DNA of 64,000 bases from Flavobacterium lotistagni (GTDB lineage Bacteria; Bacteroidota; Bacteroidia; Flavobacteriales; Flavobacteriaceae), in NCBI RefSeq assembly GCF_011392125.1, contig NZ_JAAJBU010000002.1, positions 1 through 64,000 of the forward strand, read 5' to 3'. The notes under the pieces are model-generated. The model saw nothing but the letters and a program-made list of their open reading frames with translations, made no database searches and was not told the origin of the DNA. Both the position numbers and the translations under genes were made by a program. The first letter of the stretch is position 1; each line of letters starts with the position of its first letter. Of the stretch, positions 9,275-17,842 are shown one piece after another.

Positions 9275-11398
9275 ATGAAAAGAAAAGACCTCCAACATCT
9301 CACCCTTAAGGGCTATCAAACTGACCACCGACTAGTGTCAACTCAGCACTTCTTGACTGCAGAAGGCATCGAAGTCAAACCGATTTATAGCGCAAAGGAC
9401 ACAGAAAATCTCGAGCACTTGGAATTTGGCGCCGGCTTCGCTCCTAACCTGCGCGGTCCTTATGCTACGATGTATGTACGCCGCCCATGGACGATTCGTC
9501 AATATGCCGGATTTTCAACCGCAGAAGAAAGTAACGCTTTTTACAGAAGAAATCTTGCAGCAGGCCAAAAAGGGTTATCTGTTGCTTTCGACTTGGCCAC
9601 GCATCGCGGTTACGATTCAGACCATGAGCGCGTGGTAGGCGATGTCGGAAAAGCAGGTGTCGCCATTGATTCTGTGGAAGACATGAAAGTGCTTTTCGAC
9701 CAAATTCCACTGCAAAAAATGTCGGTTTCGATGACCATGAATGGCGCCGTACTTCCGATTATGGCATTTTATATTGTAGCCGCCGAAGAACAAGGCGTTG
9801 CCCCGGAACAACTTTCGGGCACCATCCAAAATGATATCTTGAAAGAATTCATGGTACGCAATACTTACATTTATCCGCCCACGCCGTCGATGAAAATTAT
9901 TGCGGATATTTTCGAATTTACCAGCCGGAAAATGCCTAAATTCAATTCGATATCCATCTCGGGTTATCATATGCAAGAAGCCGGAGCTACTGCCGATATT
10001 GAACTCGCCTATACTTTAGCTGATGGTTTAGAATACATTAGAACTGGTTTGGCTGCCGGAATGAAAATCGATGAATTCGCACCCAGACTTTCCTTCTTTT
10101 GGGCTATCGGAATGAATCATTTTATGGAAATTGCAAAAATGCGAGCCGCAAGAATGATTTGGGCCAAACTCGTGAGCCAGTTCCATCCGAAAGATGATAA
10201 ATCATTGGCTTTAAGAACACATTGCCAGACTTCAGGTTGGAGTTTGACCGAGCAAGACCCGTTCAATAATGTGGCTAGAACATGCATTGAAGCAGCAGCG
10301 GCAGCCTTTGGCGGAACACAATCTTTGCATACCAATGCCTTAGATGAGGCCATTGCCTTACCTACTGATTTCTCGGCAAGAATTGCTCGTAATACGCAAA
10401 TCTTCTTACAAGAAGAAACCAAAATCACTAAAACCGTCGATCCTTGGGCTGGTAGTTACTATGTAGAAAGCCTCACTAATGAAATTGCTCAAAGCGCCTG
10501 GAAACTTATCGAAGAAGTGGAAGAACTTGGCGGAATGACCAAAGCCATCGAAGCTGGAATTCCAAAACTCCGTATCGAAGAAGCGGCGGCCCGAAAACAA
10601 GCCCGAATTGACAGCGGCCAAGACATTATTGTGGGCGTGAATCAATACCGTCTTGAAAAAGAAGATCCGTTGCATATTCTTGACGTAGATAACCAACTCG
10701 TGCGCAAACAACAAATTGAAAGGCTAGAAAAAATTAAGGCTACGCGCGATTCGGCAAAAGTTAAAAACTCACTTAATCAACTAACTAATTGTGCGCAAAC
10801 CGGAAAAGGCAATTTGCTCGAATTGGCCGTAGACGCTGCTCGAAACAGAGCAACTTTGGGTGAAATTAGCGACGCCTTGGAAACGATTTTCGGTCGTTAC
10901 AAAGCACAAATCAAATCTTTCAGCGGCGTGTATAGTAAAGAAATCAAAAACGACGAAAGTTTCGAGAAAGCCAAACAATTGGCCGATACGTTTGCCAAAA
11001 AAGAAGGCCGTCGCCCGAGAATCATGATTGCGAAAATGGGTCAAGACGGGCACGATCGCGGCGCCAAAGTAGTAGCTACCGGTTATGCCGATGTTGGTTT
11101 CGACGTAGACATAGGACCACTTTTCCAAACGCCGGCCGAAGCAGCCAAGCAAGCGGTGGAAAATGACGTGCATATTCTTGGGGTTTCCTCTTTGGCGGCA
11201 GGGCATAAAACTTTGGTTCCGCAAGTCATAGAAGAACTCAAGAAATACGGTCGTGAAGACATTATGGTTGTTGTAGGTGGTGTGATTCCGGCACAAGATT
11301 ATCAGTTTTTATTTGATTCTGGTGCTGTGGCGGTATTTGGTCCTGGAACCAAAATCAGTGATGCAGCTATTAAAATTCTAGAAATTCTGTTGGATTAA
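9275..11398 (+). CDS. mutB: Methylmalonyl-CoA mutase large (catalytic) subunit
   Basis: The protein has 707 residues from the ATG at 9275. A TTG six codons earlier would overlap the upstream gene and is less likely. The N-terminal TIM barrel holds the substrate region ([25 protein letters not shown]). The C-terminal cobalamin-binding domain has the DxHxxG motif at residues 591-596 (DGHDRG), whose His is the lower axial cobalt ligand. The domain continues with VSSLAAGH and VVVGGVIP, as in the family. With mutA it forms the cytoplasmic enzyme linking propionyl-CoA metabolism and the TCA cycle. The length is normal. Confidence 0.96.
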   Translation: MKRKDLQHLTLKGYQTDHRLVSTQHFLTAEGIEVKPIYSAKDTENLEHLEFGAGFAPNLRGPYATMYVRRPWTIRQYAGFSTAEESNAFYRRNLAAGQKGLSVAFDLATHRGYDSDHERVVGDVGKAGVAIDSVEDMKVLFDQIPLQKMSVSMTMNGAVLPIMAFYIVAAEEQGVAPEQLSGTIQNDILKEFMVRNTYIYPPTPSMKIIADIFEFTSRKMPKFNSISISGYHMQEAGATADIELAYTLADGLEYIRTGLAAGMKIDEFAPRLSFFWAIGMNHFMEIAKMRAARMIWAKLVSQFHPKDDKSLALRTHCQTSGWSLTEQDPFNNVARTCIEAAAAAFGGTQSLHTNALDEAIALPTDFSARIARNTQIFLQEETKITKTVDPWAGSYYVESLTNEIAQSAWKLIEEVEELGGMTKAIEAGIPKLRIEEAAARKQARIDSGQDIIVGVNQYRLEKEDPLHILDVDNQLVRKQQIERLEKIKATRDSAKVKNSLNQLTNCAQTGKGNLLELAVDAARNRATLGEISDALETIFGRYKAQIKSFSGVYSKEIKNDESFEKAKQLADTFAKKEGRRPRIMIAKMGQDGHDRGAKVVATGYADVGFDVDIGPLFQTPAEAAKQAVENDVHILGVSSLAAGHKTLVPQVIEELKKYGREDIMVVVGGVIPAQDYQFLFDSGAVAVFGPGTKISDAAIKILEILLD

Positions 11399-11399
11399 A

Positions 11400-12488
11400 A
11401 TGCATATTAAGATCTTTTCAAAAAGTGGGCTTCTTGCCTTGTTGTTGACCGTCGCGCTTGGTTCCTGCGCTTCGTCTGATGATGAATATGTCGCTACTTC
11501 GCCTGTTGTGATGAACCTCGATGCAGTACCTTATCCAAAACTATCTGATTACAAGTTCTTTTCCGGTGCGATAAACCAATTGCAGCCGTCTTTTGGTGTT
11601 TTGCCTTATCGGCCTGCCAGCGAACTTTTCACCGACTATGCGCAAAAATCGCGTTTTGTTTGGATGCCAAAAGATAGTATAGCCAATTACACTACTGATC
11701 ATGAAGTTTTGAACTTGCCTATAGGTTCGGCTTTACTGAAGAATTTCTATTACGACCAAGTACAGCCAGAGAATACCCGAAAAATTATCGAGACACGGGT
11801 GATGATCCGAAAAACCAGTGGGTGGATTTTTGCCAATTACGTTTGGAACAACGAGCAAACCGAAGCCACTCTTGATTTACAAGGCAGTACGGTTCCGCTT
11901 TCTTGGCGTGACCAGAACAATGTTTTGCAAACCATCAACTACAAAATTCCTTCTCAAATAGATTGTGCTAAATGTCATGCGGGAATGCACGAAAACCAGC
12001 CAATTGGCATCAAACCGCAAAATCTCAATCACAATTATTCCTATTCCTCAGGCAGTCAAAACCAACTTTCCAAATGGATTGCTTTTGGGTATCTCGAAAA
12101 CAATTTGCCTGCAAACATTATTTCAACAGTGAACTATCTTGACGCTTCTCAGGATTTGAACCTTAGAGTTCGTTCGTACTTTGACAGTAATTGCGCGCAT
12201 TGCCATCGAGAACATGGTGATGGAGAATTTGTTTCCATCCGAATGGCATTTAATGAAACGGTCGAACCGGCTAAAATGGGGGTTTGTGTGGGCGCTGCTT
12301 TGCAAGTTCCGGGTATTAGTCATGGCATGATCGTTTCTCCCAATAACACTGCCCAATCAACCTTGTATTACATGATGAATACTGACAATACTAATTTCCG
12401 TATGCCTCGAGTGGGCAGAACCATGGTGCATCAAGAAGGCGTGAATCTGGTGCAACAATGGATTGCGTCACTGCCTGCATGCAATTAA
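11400..12488 (+). CDS. Diheme c-type cytochrome-like lipoprotein
   Basis: The 362-residue product has an N-terminal lipoprotein signal (LLTVALGSC) and two heme-c motifs: CAKCH at residues 189-193 and CAHCH at 265-269. The pattern resembles a family of diheme secreted proteins (SO2930/HNE_0200-like) of unknown reaction. It is probably exported and attached to a membrane. The ATG lies one base after the mutB stop, so it may be the last gene of that operon. An electron-transfer or oxidase role is inference. Confidence 0.75.
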   Translation: MHIKIFSKSGLLALLLTVALGSCASSDDEYVATSPVVMNLDAVPYPKLSDYKFFSGAINQLQPSFGVLPYRPASELFTDYAQKSRFVWMPKDSIANYTTDHEVLNLPIGSALLKNFYYDQVQPENTRKIIETRVMIRKTSGWIFANYVWNNEQTEATLDLQGSTVPLSWRDQNNVLQTINYKIPSQIDCAKCHAGMHENQPIGIKPQNLNHNYSYSSGSQNQLSKWIAFGYLENNLPANIISTVNYLDASQDLNLRVRSYFDSNCAHCHREHGDGEFVSIRMAFNETVEPAKMGVCVGAALQVPGISHGMIVSPNNTAQSTLYYMMNTDNTNFRMPRVGRTMVHQEGVNLVQQWIASLPACN

Positions 12489-12579
12489 AATTATTTGAGT
12501 CAAGTAAATTATTTGTCCTATATTTGGCTTCTTCATTAGCAATTTTCACATCGCATATTTCTAATTAAAATGTATTCAA

Positions 12580-14190
12580 ATGAATATCATTCAGAAGTTG
12601 AGTTGCTATTTTCTATTACTTTTTTGCGGTATCGCTTACGGAAATCCCTCGGACAATATTTTGCTGCAAAAAGGTTGGGATGCACTGGTGAAAGACCAAG
12701 AAAATGAAGCGTTCAATTATTTCTTTCAGGCCTACGAAAAGGCAAAAAAAGAAAATAACGTACATGACAAAGCCGAAGCTTTACTGTATTTGGGCATTTG
12801 TTCGTTCGGGGCCAGTTCTGAAAAAGGTTTGCGTTATGCCACCCAATCTTTGAGTGAGTATAAAAAGCTTTCTGCTACAAATCCGCAGGCAGCCAAAAAA
12901 GGCCGTAGCCGCTGTTTGCAACTCATTAGCACCATTTACAGTCGGCAGAAAAAATACCCTCAAGCTATAGCGCTCAGTAAGAGTGTTGTCAGCGATCTTG
13001 AAGGCACTAACGATACCGAAGGCACATTGGGTTTGGCCTACAGCAGTTTGGGAACTTTATACGAGCACCAAAAAAAAAGCGACTCCTCGACTTACTTTTT
13101 CAAACGAGCACTCGCAGAATTTGAACGCTCGAACAATATTGCTTACTTGCCTAATGCTTATATCAAAATGGGCGATTTGTCTAAAAAGAAGAATCAAAAA
13201 CAGCAGAGTTATGAGCTATACAGCAAAGCGATGCGTTTGGCCGATTCATCAGAAAACAAACAAGCGCAAGTTTTGTCTTTAATTGCACTAGGAAATTGGG
13301 AACTGACGTTTAACCGCCAGCAACCTCAGGCCGAGATTTATTTTCAAAAGGCAAAACTTCTGTCGGAAAAATTGTCTGATAAAGTATTTGAAATCAAATC
13401 CATACAAGCACTTATCGATCTCAAAAAATTACAGCAGCAATTCATGGAAGTTAGCCAACTTCAGGACGAACAAATCCAAATCAAAGACCGCTACTACTCG
13501 CTCGAGCGAGAACAAATCGCCAAAAACCTTGAAGTACAATTTGAAGTGGCTGAGAAAGACCGTAAACTCGAACTCATTTCCAAAGAAAAAGAAGTATCGC
13601 GACTTACCAACTTTTTATTATTCAGTTTAGTGCTAATTTTACTGATTGTGTTTTCATTTTCGTATTTCTTTCTCAAGCGCATCAACAAACGTGACAAGCA
13701 ACTCTTGAAAACCAAAGAGGAACTTTTTACGGCGCTCGAAGAACAGAAAAAGCTAAAAGAACAGCAATTCGAGAACGACATCGAGCACAAAGAAAGCCAA
13801 CTCAGCGCAATTACGCTACAAATGCTACAAAAGAACGAGCTACTGGAAGAAATTAAATCCATCATCCGCAAGAAAGATGACTCGACCGAGAAACAACTCT
13901 CGAGAATCATCAACAGCCATTTCACGCAAGACCAAAATTGGAACGATTTCGACAAATATTTTGAGAGCGTCAACAAGAATTTCTACAACAAACTCAAACA
14001 GAAATATCCCGATATCAGTTCGAACGATTTGAAGATTTGCGCACTAATCAAGCTCAATCTTTCGATTAAAGAAATGGCTTCGATTCTGAATATTTCGCCC
14101 GACAGTGTTAAAACCGCGCGTTATCGACTTAGAAAAAAACTGCAATTGACCACAGAAGACAATCTCACTGAATTCATTTTATCGGTATAA
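12580..14190 (+). CDS. Membrane TPR protein with LuxR-type HTH
   Basis: The 536-residue protein has a signal peptide (residues 1-21), tetratricopeptide-like helical repeats at about 25-300, a coiled coil, and one membrane segment at about 345-365 (FLLFSLVLILLIVFSFSYFFL). A second coiled coil and a C-terminal LuxR-type helix-turn-helix follow (about 475-536: LSIKEMASILNISPDSVKTARYR). This periplasmic-TPR, membrane, cytoplasmic-HTH layout is common in Bacteroidota one-component regulators. The input signal is unknown. A T9SS gene with its own promoter follows 156 bp downstream and is one possible target. Confidence 0.85.
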   Translation: MNIIQKLSCYFLLLFCGIAYGNPSDNILLQKGWDALVKDQENEAFNYFFQAYEKAKKENNVHDKAEALLYLGICSFGASSEKGLRYATQSLSEYKKLSATNPQAAKKGRSRCLQLISTIYSRQKKYPQAIALSKSVVSDLEGTNDTEGTLGLAYSSLGTLYEHQKKSDSSTYFFKRALAEFERSNNIAYLPNAYIKMGDLSKKKNQKQQSYELYSKAMRLADSSENKQAQVLSLIALGNWELTFNRQQPQAEIYFQKAKLLSEKLSDKVFEIKSIQALIDLKKLQQQFMEVSQLQDEQIQIKDRYYSLEREQIAKNLEVQFEVAEKDRKLELISKEKEVSRLTNFLLFSLVLILLIVFSFSYFFLKRINKRDKQLLKTKEELFTALEEQKKLKEQQFENDIEHKESQLSAITLQMLQKNELLEEIKSIIRKKDDSTEKQLSRIINSHFTQDQNWNDFDKYFESVNKNFYNKLKQKYPDISSNDLKICALIKLNLSIKEMASILNISPDSVKTARYRLRKKLQLTTEDNLTEFILSV

Positions 14191-14281
14191 CTATAATAAA
14201 AAAACTCAGTATTTATCAGCCTTAAGACGATTGTTCACCTATTGTCTACCTACTTTTTAAAGTACCTTAAAACAATTTGGC

Positions 14282-14289
14282 TACTTTTG
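14282..14289 (+). promoter_or_regulatory. -7 element before the T9SS protein gene
   Basis: TACTTTTG fits TAnnTTTG and lies 57 bases before the start at 14347. No -33 TTG sits at standard spacing, so control by a regulator such as the neighbouring HTH protein is possible. Confidence 0.5.
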
Positions 14290-14346
14290 GAATGTGAAAT
14301 TGCTATGAAGAAGAAATTTCAGTGTTCTTAACCAAACTAAACAATC

Positions 14347-15270
14347 ATGAAAAAAAATTACTTACTCACCCTAATGGCCGTCACTGTTTTGAGTTTTGGA
14401 AATCTCCAAGGGCAAGTGGTCAATGGAAATTTCGAAACCATCAAGGAAAACGGTTTAATCAGTAACTGGAATACCAACTTGGCACTTCCTTTTTCTATTG
14501 ATTTAGAAACACAAGAACCGGTTCAAAATTCGGTAACATTTGGCTGCTGGCCGGGTTTTGTTTTTCCAACTTGGGATGCACACCGCGGATTAACTGCCAT
14601 GCAAATCACCAACGGTTGGGATATGAACACCCAAGTAATTTACCCTGGGAAATCGATTATTTTTAACGATGCGACTCAGGATTTTCCGGGCTGGAATCCG
14701 GGTGTTCCCGTTACTGAAAATGACGATGTAACCATGCTCGGTTTTTACTACAAATTTTTCCCGATGGGCAACGATGTGGCCGAAGCCAAATTGGTTCTTT
14801 TTAATGAAGAAGGAATGGAAATTGGCACTGCTAAGGCCTCAATTTCGCAAATGAGCAACAATTATAGTTATTTATACACTCCTGTTCAACGCACTGCATC
14901 GGGAACACCCACTTCGATGCAAATTTCATTTTCTATGGCCGAAGAAGGATCGACACCGAATTTTGGAAGTACTTTGTATATTGACGATGTGATTGTGAAT
15001 TTTGCAGCATTGGCGAATGATCAATTCAATACAACTCAATTTGCTATTTTCCCGACAGCTGCGGAAAGAGAAATCAATATTGTGAAAGGAAATCAAGCAC
15101 AAAGCGGCCAATACGATTTTACGATAACTAATACAGAAGGTCGTATTGTGAGTCGTCAATCCTTGAATTTGACCGATAATAATCCTGTGAATATTGATGT
15201 AAGCCAGCTTGCAAAAGGAGTTTATATGATTTCAGCCAAAGGTTTTTCGGCAAAATTCATTAAGAAATAA
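14347..15270 (+). CDS. Secreted protein with T9SS type A sorting domain
   Basis: The 307-residue protein has a signal peptide (about residues 1-22) and a beta-rich central region resembling carbohydrate-binding or jelly-roll modules (VVNGNFETI near the start, STLYIDDVIVNF near residue 210). The C-terminal part (FAIFPTAAEREINIV to GVYMISAKGFSAKFIKK) matches the Por-secretion-system type A sorting domain. It is therefore probably exported through the outer membrane by T9SS and processed. The central function is unknown. A terminator follows directly. Confidence 0.85.
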   Translation: MKKNYLLTLMAVTVLSFGNLQGQVVNGNFETIKENGLISNWNTNLALPFSIDLETQEPVQNSVTFGCWPGFVFPTWDAHRGLTAMQITNGWDMNTQVIYPGKSIIFNDATQDFPGWNPGVPVTENDDVTMLGFYYKFFPMGNDVAEAKLVLFNEEGMEIGTAKASISQMSNNYSYLYTPVQRTASGTPTSMQISFSMAEEGSTPNFGSTLYIDDVIVNFAALANDQFNTTQFAIFPTAAEREINIVKGNQAQSGQYDFTITNTEGRIVSRQSLNLTDNNPVNIDVSQLAKGVYMISAKGFSAKFIKK

Positions 15271-15291
15271 CGTTTTGTAACGATAAAATTG

Positions 15292-15325
15292 AGCCTGACT
15301 TTTTAATTGAAGTCGGGCTTTTTTT
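15292..15325 (+). terminator. Rho-independent terminator
   Basis: The inverted repeat AGCCTGACTT / AAGTCGGGCT (one G-T pair, 8-base loop) is followed by seven T. It lies 22 bases after the stop of the T9SS protein gene. Confidence 0.85.
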
Positions 15326-15441
15326 ATGGCTAGCTTTTATTTCTAAAGATTAATTTCCTACTTTAGTCCGACCGATTTTGGTTTTCCCCAAACCTCTGCG
15401 CTAAGCCCTACAGATTATAGGTCAATTCAAAACCGATTTGA

Positions 15442-16131
15442 ATGAAACTAGTAGGCTATATTAAAGACAAAAAACAGAACGCATTTCAAGTGCCGGTATA
15501 TAGTAATGCCAAAGGCACTCGTTTTTTCCATACGCTCGATGAGCGATACAACATTACAGATTTCATCGAGGCAACCTTTGAGGAAAAGAAATTCCAGAGA
15601 TTGTATTTGTCTAAGAAATTTGAAATTGCAGACAAAGCAGCTATAATATTTCTAGGTAGTGAAGGCTATCTGCATTACAACGTGGCACCGACAGCCATTG
15701 AAGAAATCATCCATTATTTAAACGACCACAATGCTATTGCGAATTTTGATGCTTTGCTCGACGAAGCCATGTTGCTCAAGAACCGGATATTTTCAGATCA
15801 TTTCGTAGTAGATAATTTCGTGCTCAAAATGGATCCGAATGACGAACAGATTATATTGTCGTTTGATTTCCCATCTCCAAAAGCGAATACTAACATAGGA
15901 ACCAACACAGCGATAGAAAACCCGCCCAAAAAACCAGAGGTTAACACAAAAATTGCTCAGGAAAACGAAGCTATTTTCACCAAGGCCATCAAGCAGCTTA
16001 ATTCGGTAGATATGAATTTCGAGCTCAAACTCAAGCTGCGCGCTGAAGAAAGAAGAAACAAACTCAAGACCTTCAACTACCAATTCAAACTGAATCAGAA
16101 CAGCAGTAAAAGAAAAAAAACAGAAGAGTAA
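15442..16131 (+). CDS. Hypothetical protein
   Basis: This 229-residue soluble protein has no signal peptide and no membrane segment, and I do not recognise the family. The N-terminal half is compact and mixed (GYIKDKKQNAFQVPVYSNAK; RFFHTLDERYNITDFIEATF). A lower-complexity linker around residues 145-180 is rich in Asn, Pro and Lys. The C-terminus is a charged helix (ELKLKLRAEERRNKLKTFNY) with a basic tail. A terminator lies upstream and tRNA-Pro downstream on the same strand, so it is probably a single-gene unit. Confidence 0.7.
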   Translation: MKLVGYIKDKKQNAFQVPVYSNAKGTRFFHTLDERYNITDFIEATFEEKKFQRLYLSKKFEIADKAAIIFLGSEGYLHYNVAPTAIEEIIHYLNDHNAIANFDALLDEAMLLKNRIFSDHFVVDNFVLKMDPNDEQIILSFDFPSPKANTNIGTNTAIENPPKKPEVNTKIAQENEAIFTKAIKQLNSVDMNFELKLKLRAEERRNKLKTFNYQFKLNQNSSKRKKTEE

Positions 16132-16171
16132 TTTTCTTTCAAATTTTTCCGAACACTTCCAAGAAATAAAA

Positions 16172-16179
16172 TATATTTG
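16172..16179 (+). promoter_or_regulatory. -7 element for tRNA-Pro
   Basis: TATATTTG fits TAnnTTTG and ends 10 bases before the mature 5' end of the tRNA, as expected for a very short tRNA leader. Confidence 0.6.
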
Positions 16180-16189
16180 CACCCGATTT

Positions 16190-16263
16190 CGGGATGTAGC
16201 GCAGCCTGGTAGCGTACTAGCATGGGGTGCTAGGGGTCGCTGGTTCGAATCCAGTCATCCCGA
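16190..16263 (+). tRNA. tRNA-Pro (anticodon GGG)
   Basis: A full cloverleaf can be drawn in 74 bases. The acceptor CGGGATG pairs with CATCCCG, the D stem is GCGC/GCGT, the anticodon stem is CTAGC/GCTAG, and the T arm is GCTGG-TTCGAAT-CCAGT. The 7-base anticodon loop ATGGGGT gives anticodon GGG, which reads CCC and CCT proline codons. The discriminator base is A. The 3' CCA is not encoded and must be added enzymatically. Confidence 0.96.
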
Positions 16264-16392
16264 CAACAAATCCTTTTTGCCAAGGCAAAAAGGATTTTGT
16301 ATTTAAAGAAAAAGCCAATGTAAGCTCGCTTACAAATTGGCTTTTTCTTTAAATACAAAATCAAGGCTTTGCAAAAGCCTTAAGGATTTGTT
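16264..16392 (+). repeat. Triple palindrome cluster downstream of tRNA-Pro
   Basis: Three consecutive hairpins occupy this segment. The first has a perfect 14-bp stem (16268-16281 with 16284-16297, loop AA). The second has a perfect 26-bp stem (16294-16319 with 16336-16361) extended by GTAAGC/GCTTAC to a 2-base loop. The third is AAGGCTTT/AAAGCCTT (16363-16381). In addition AACAAATCCTT (16265) can pair with AAGGATTTGTT (16382), closing all three into a cloverleaf-like fold. The first hairpin may end the tRNA transcript; the purpose of the rest is unknown. Confidence 0.85.
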
Positions 16393-16714
16393 AGCAACAA
16401 CCCCAAACTCTGGATCACGCAAGTAATCCAGTTAAAAAAAAAAAAAAAAAAAGACTAAATCGAAAGACCAGACTTCAATTCAAAAAAAAAACAAAAACTT
16501 TCAACCTTTCTACGCTAAAAAACGCCTTCCCAAAATCGTAAATCAAATCTACTTCTGAGGCTCAACTCACCACCGCGACCCTAGCCCCGATGGCAGCGGC
16601 ATCCTCGGAGCGCAGCGCAGAGATATAGCGTACAGCGGGAACCAGCTTCTAAAAAACAAAACCTTTATTGCCATTCCGGGCCAAATTCCTATTTTTAGAA
16701 CTCAAATTGACTTT
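16393..16714 (+). other. Gene-free stretch: A19 run and repeat element
   Basis: There is no gene here. It holds a small CTGGAT/ATCCAG hairpin (about 16410-16431), an uninterrupted run of 19 A (16434-16452), a second A9 run near 16481, and dispersed element E2 (16581-16650). The sequence CTATTTTTA near 16689 could be an imperfect -7 element for the aminotransferase gene. Confidence 0.7.
16581..16650 (+). repeat. Dispersed intergenic element, copy E2
   Basis: This 70-bp GC-rich segment starts CTAGCCCCGATGGCAGCGGC and ends AGCGGGAACCAGCTTCT. It matches the minus-strand reading of copy E1 at both ends, while the middle differs. It lies between tRNA-Pro and the aminotransferase gene. Confidence 0.75.
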
Positions 16715-17842
16715 ATGACCCACAGTTTTCAGCAAACCGCTAGCATTTTTTCGGTAATGACGCAAATGGCGAATCAGTATGGCGCGATTAACTTGGCGCA
16801 GGGTTTCCCGAATTTCGAAGTCGATCCGGTTTTGAAAAACATTACTTCGGATTGGGCGCAAAAGGAAATTCACCAGTATTTACCAATGGCCGGATATGCG
16901 CCGCTGCTGGAAAAATTGGCGCAATTGACCCAAACTTCGTATGGCCGAAAAATAAATCCGGCGACAGATATCTTGATTACCGCCGGCGCTACTCAGGGAA
17001 TTTTTACTGCCATTCAGGCTTTGGTTCAAAAAGACCAACAAGTGATTGTTCTCGATCCGAGTTACGATTGTTACCCAACGCCAATTTTACTGCGCAACGC
17101 CGAGCCGGTTCGCGTGAACCTAAACGATGATTTTACGCCCGATTGGAAAGCGATTGCCGCTGCAACAAACTCGAAAACACGAATGATTATTATCAATAAT
17201 CCGCACAACCCATCGGGACGAATTTGGAGCGAAGACGATTTTCTGGAACTCGAAAAATTGCTGGAATTGTACCCGAACCTCATCGTGCTTTCTGATGAAG
17301 TATACGAGTACATCACGTTTGAGAAACCACATATCTCGGTGCATCAAAGGCCGAAGTTGTACCCGCGTTGTGTGAGTGTTTCTTCGTTCGGAAAGTCGTT
17401 TCACATCACGGGCTGGAAAATCGGTTACTTGATAGCGCCCGAACCACTCATGAACGAAATCAAAAAGGTGCACCAATTTTTAGTTTTTAGCGTCAACAGT
17501 TTGGCCCAGTACGCGATTAACGATTATCTCAACCAAGTTAAAATGGCCGATTTGGGGAAATTTTATCAGCAAAAACGCGATTTATTCCGCGAATTATTGC
17601 AACCGACAAATTTTGAGCTGCTGCCGTGCGAAGGTTCGTATTTTCAAACGGTGTCGTACAAGAAAATTTCGGAGGAAAATGATTTGGAATTCACCAGGCG
17701 ATTGGTTCAGGATTATGGCGTGGCCGCAATTCCTTTGAGCCCGTTTTATGCCGACAATAAACAAACGGGTTGTATTCGGTTCTGTTTTGCTAAAGAAGAA
17801 AATACGCTGACCGAAGCCGCTGAGCGATTGAGAAAACTCTAA
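16715..17842 (+). CDS. PLP-dependent aminotransferase (methionine/kynurenine aminotransferase-like, class I)
   Basis: This 375-residue class I/II aminotransferase opens with the family segment INLAQGFPNFE and has PLP-site residues in GATQGIFTAI, NNPHNPSGRIW and SDEVYEY. The Schiff-base lysine lies in SSFGKSFHITGWKIGY. The start region and overall pattern are closest to the YbdL-type methionine aminotransferases, which also act on aromatic amino acids; this substrate assignment is family inference. The 3' end overlaps the convergent murB gene by 4 bp. Confidence 0.87.
   Translation: MTHSFQQTASIFSVMTQMANQYGAINLAQGFPNFEVDPVLKNITSDWAQKEIHQYLPMAGYAPLLEKLAQLTQTSYGRKINPATDILITAGATQGIFTAIQALVQKDQQVIVLDPSYDCYPTPILLRNAEPVRVNLNDDFTPDWKAIAAATNSKTRMIIINNPHNPSGRIWSEDDFLELEKLLELYPNLIVLSDEVYEYITFEKPHISVHQRPKLYPRCVSVSSFGKSFHITGWKIGYLIAPEPLMNEIKKVHQFLVFSVNSLAQYAINDYLNQVKMADLGKFYQQKRDLFRELLQPTNFELLPCEGSYFQTVSYKKISEENDLEFTRRLVQDYGVAAIPLSPFYADNKQTGCIRFCFAKEENTLTEAAERLRKL

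Noticed and set aside
10781..11296. 171-codon minus-strand frame inside mutB
   Set aside because: It lies fully antisense to the conserved B12 domain and shows no family resemblance.
13494..13976. Serine/leucine-rich minus-strand frame inside the TPR-HTH gene
   Set aside because: The composition is the mirror of the Lys/Glu coiled coil on the other strand; no independent evidence.
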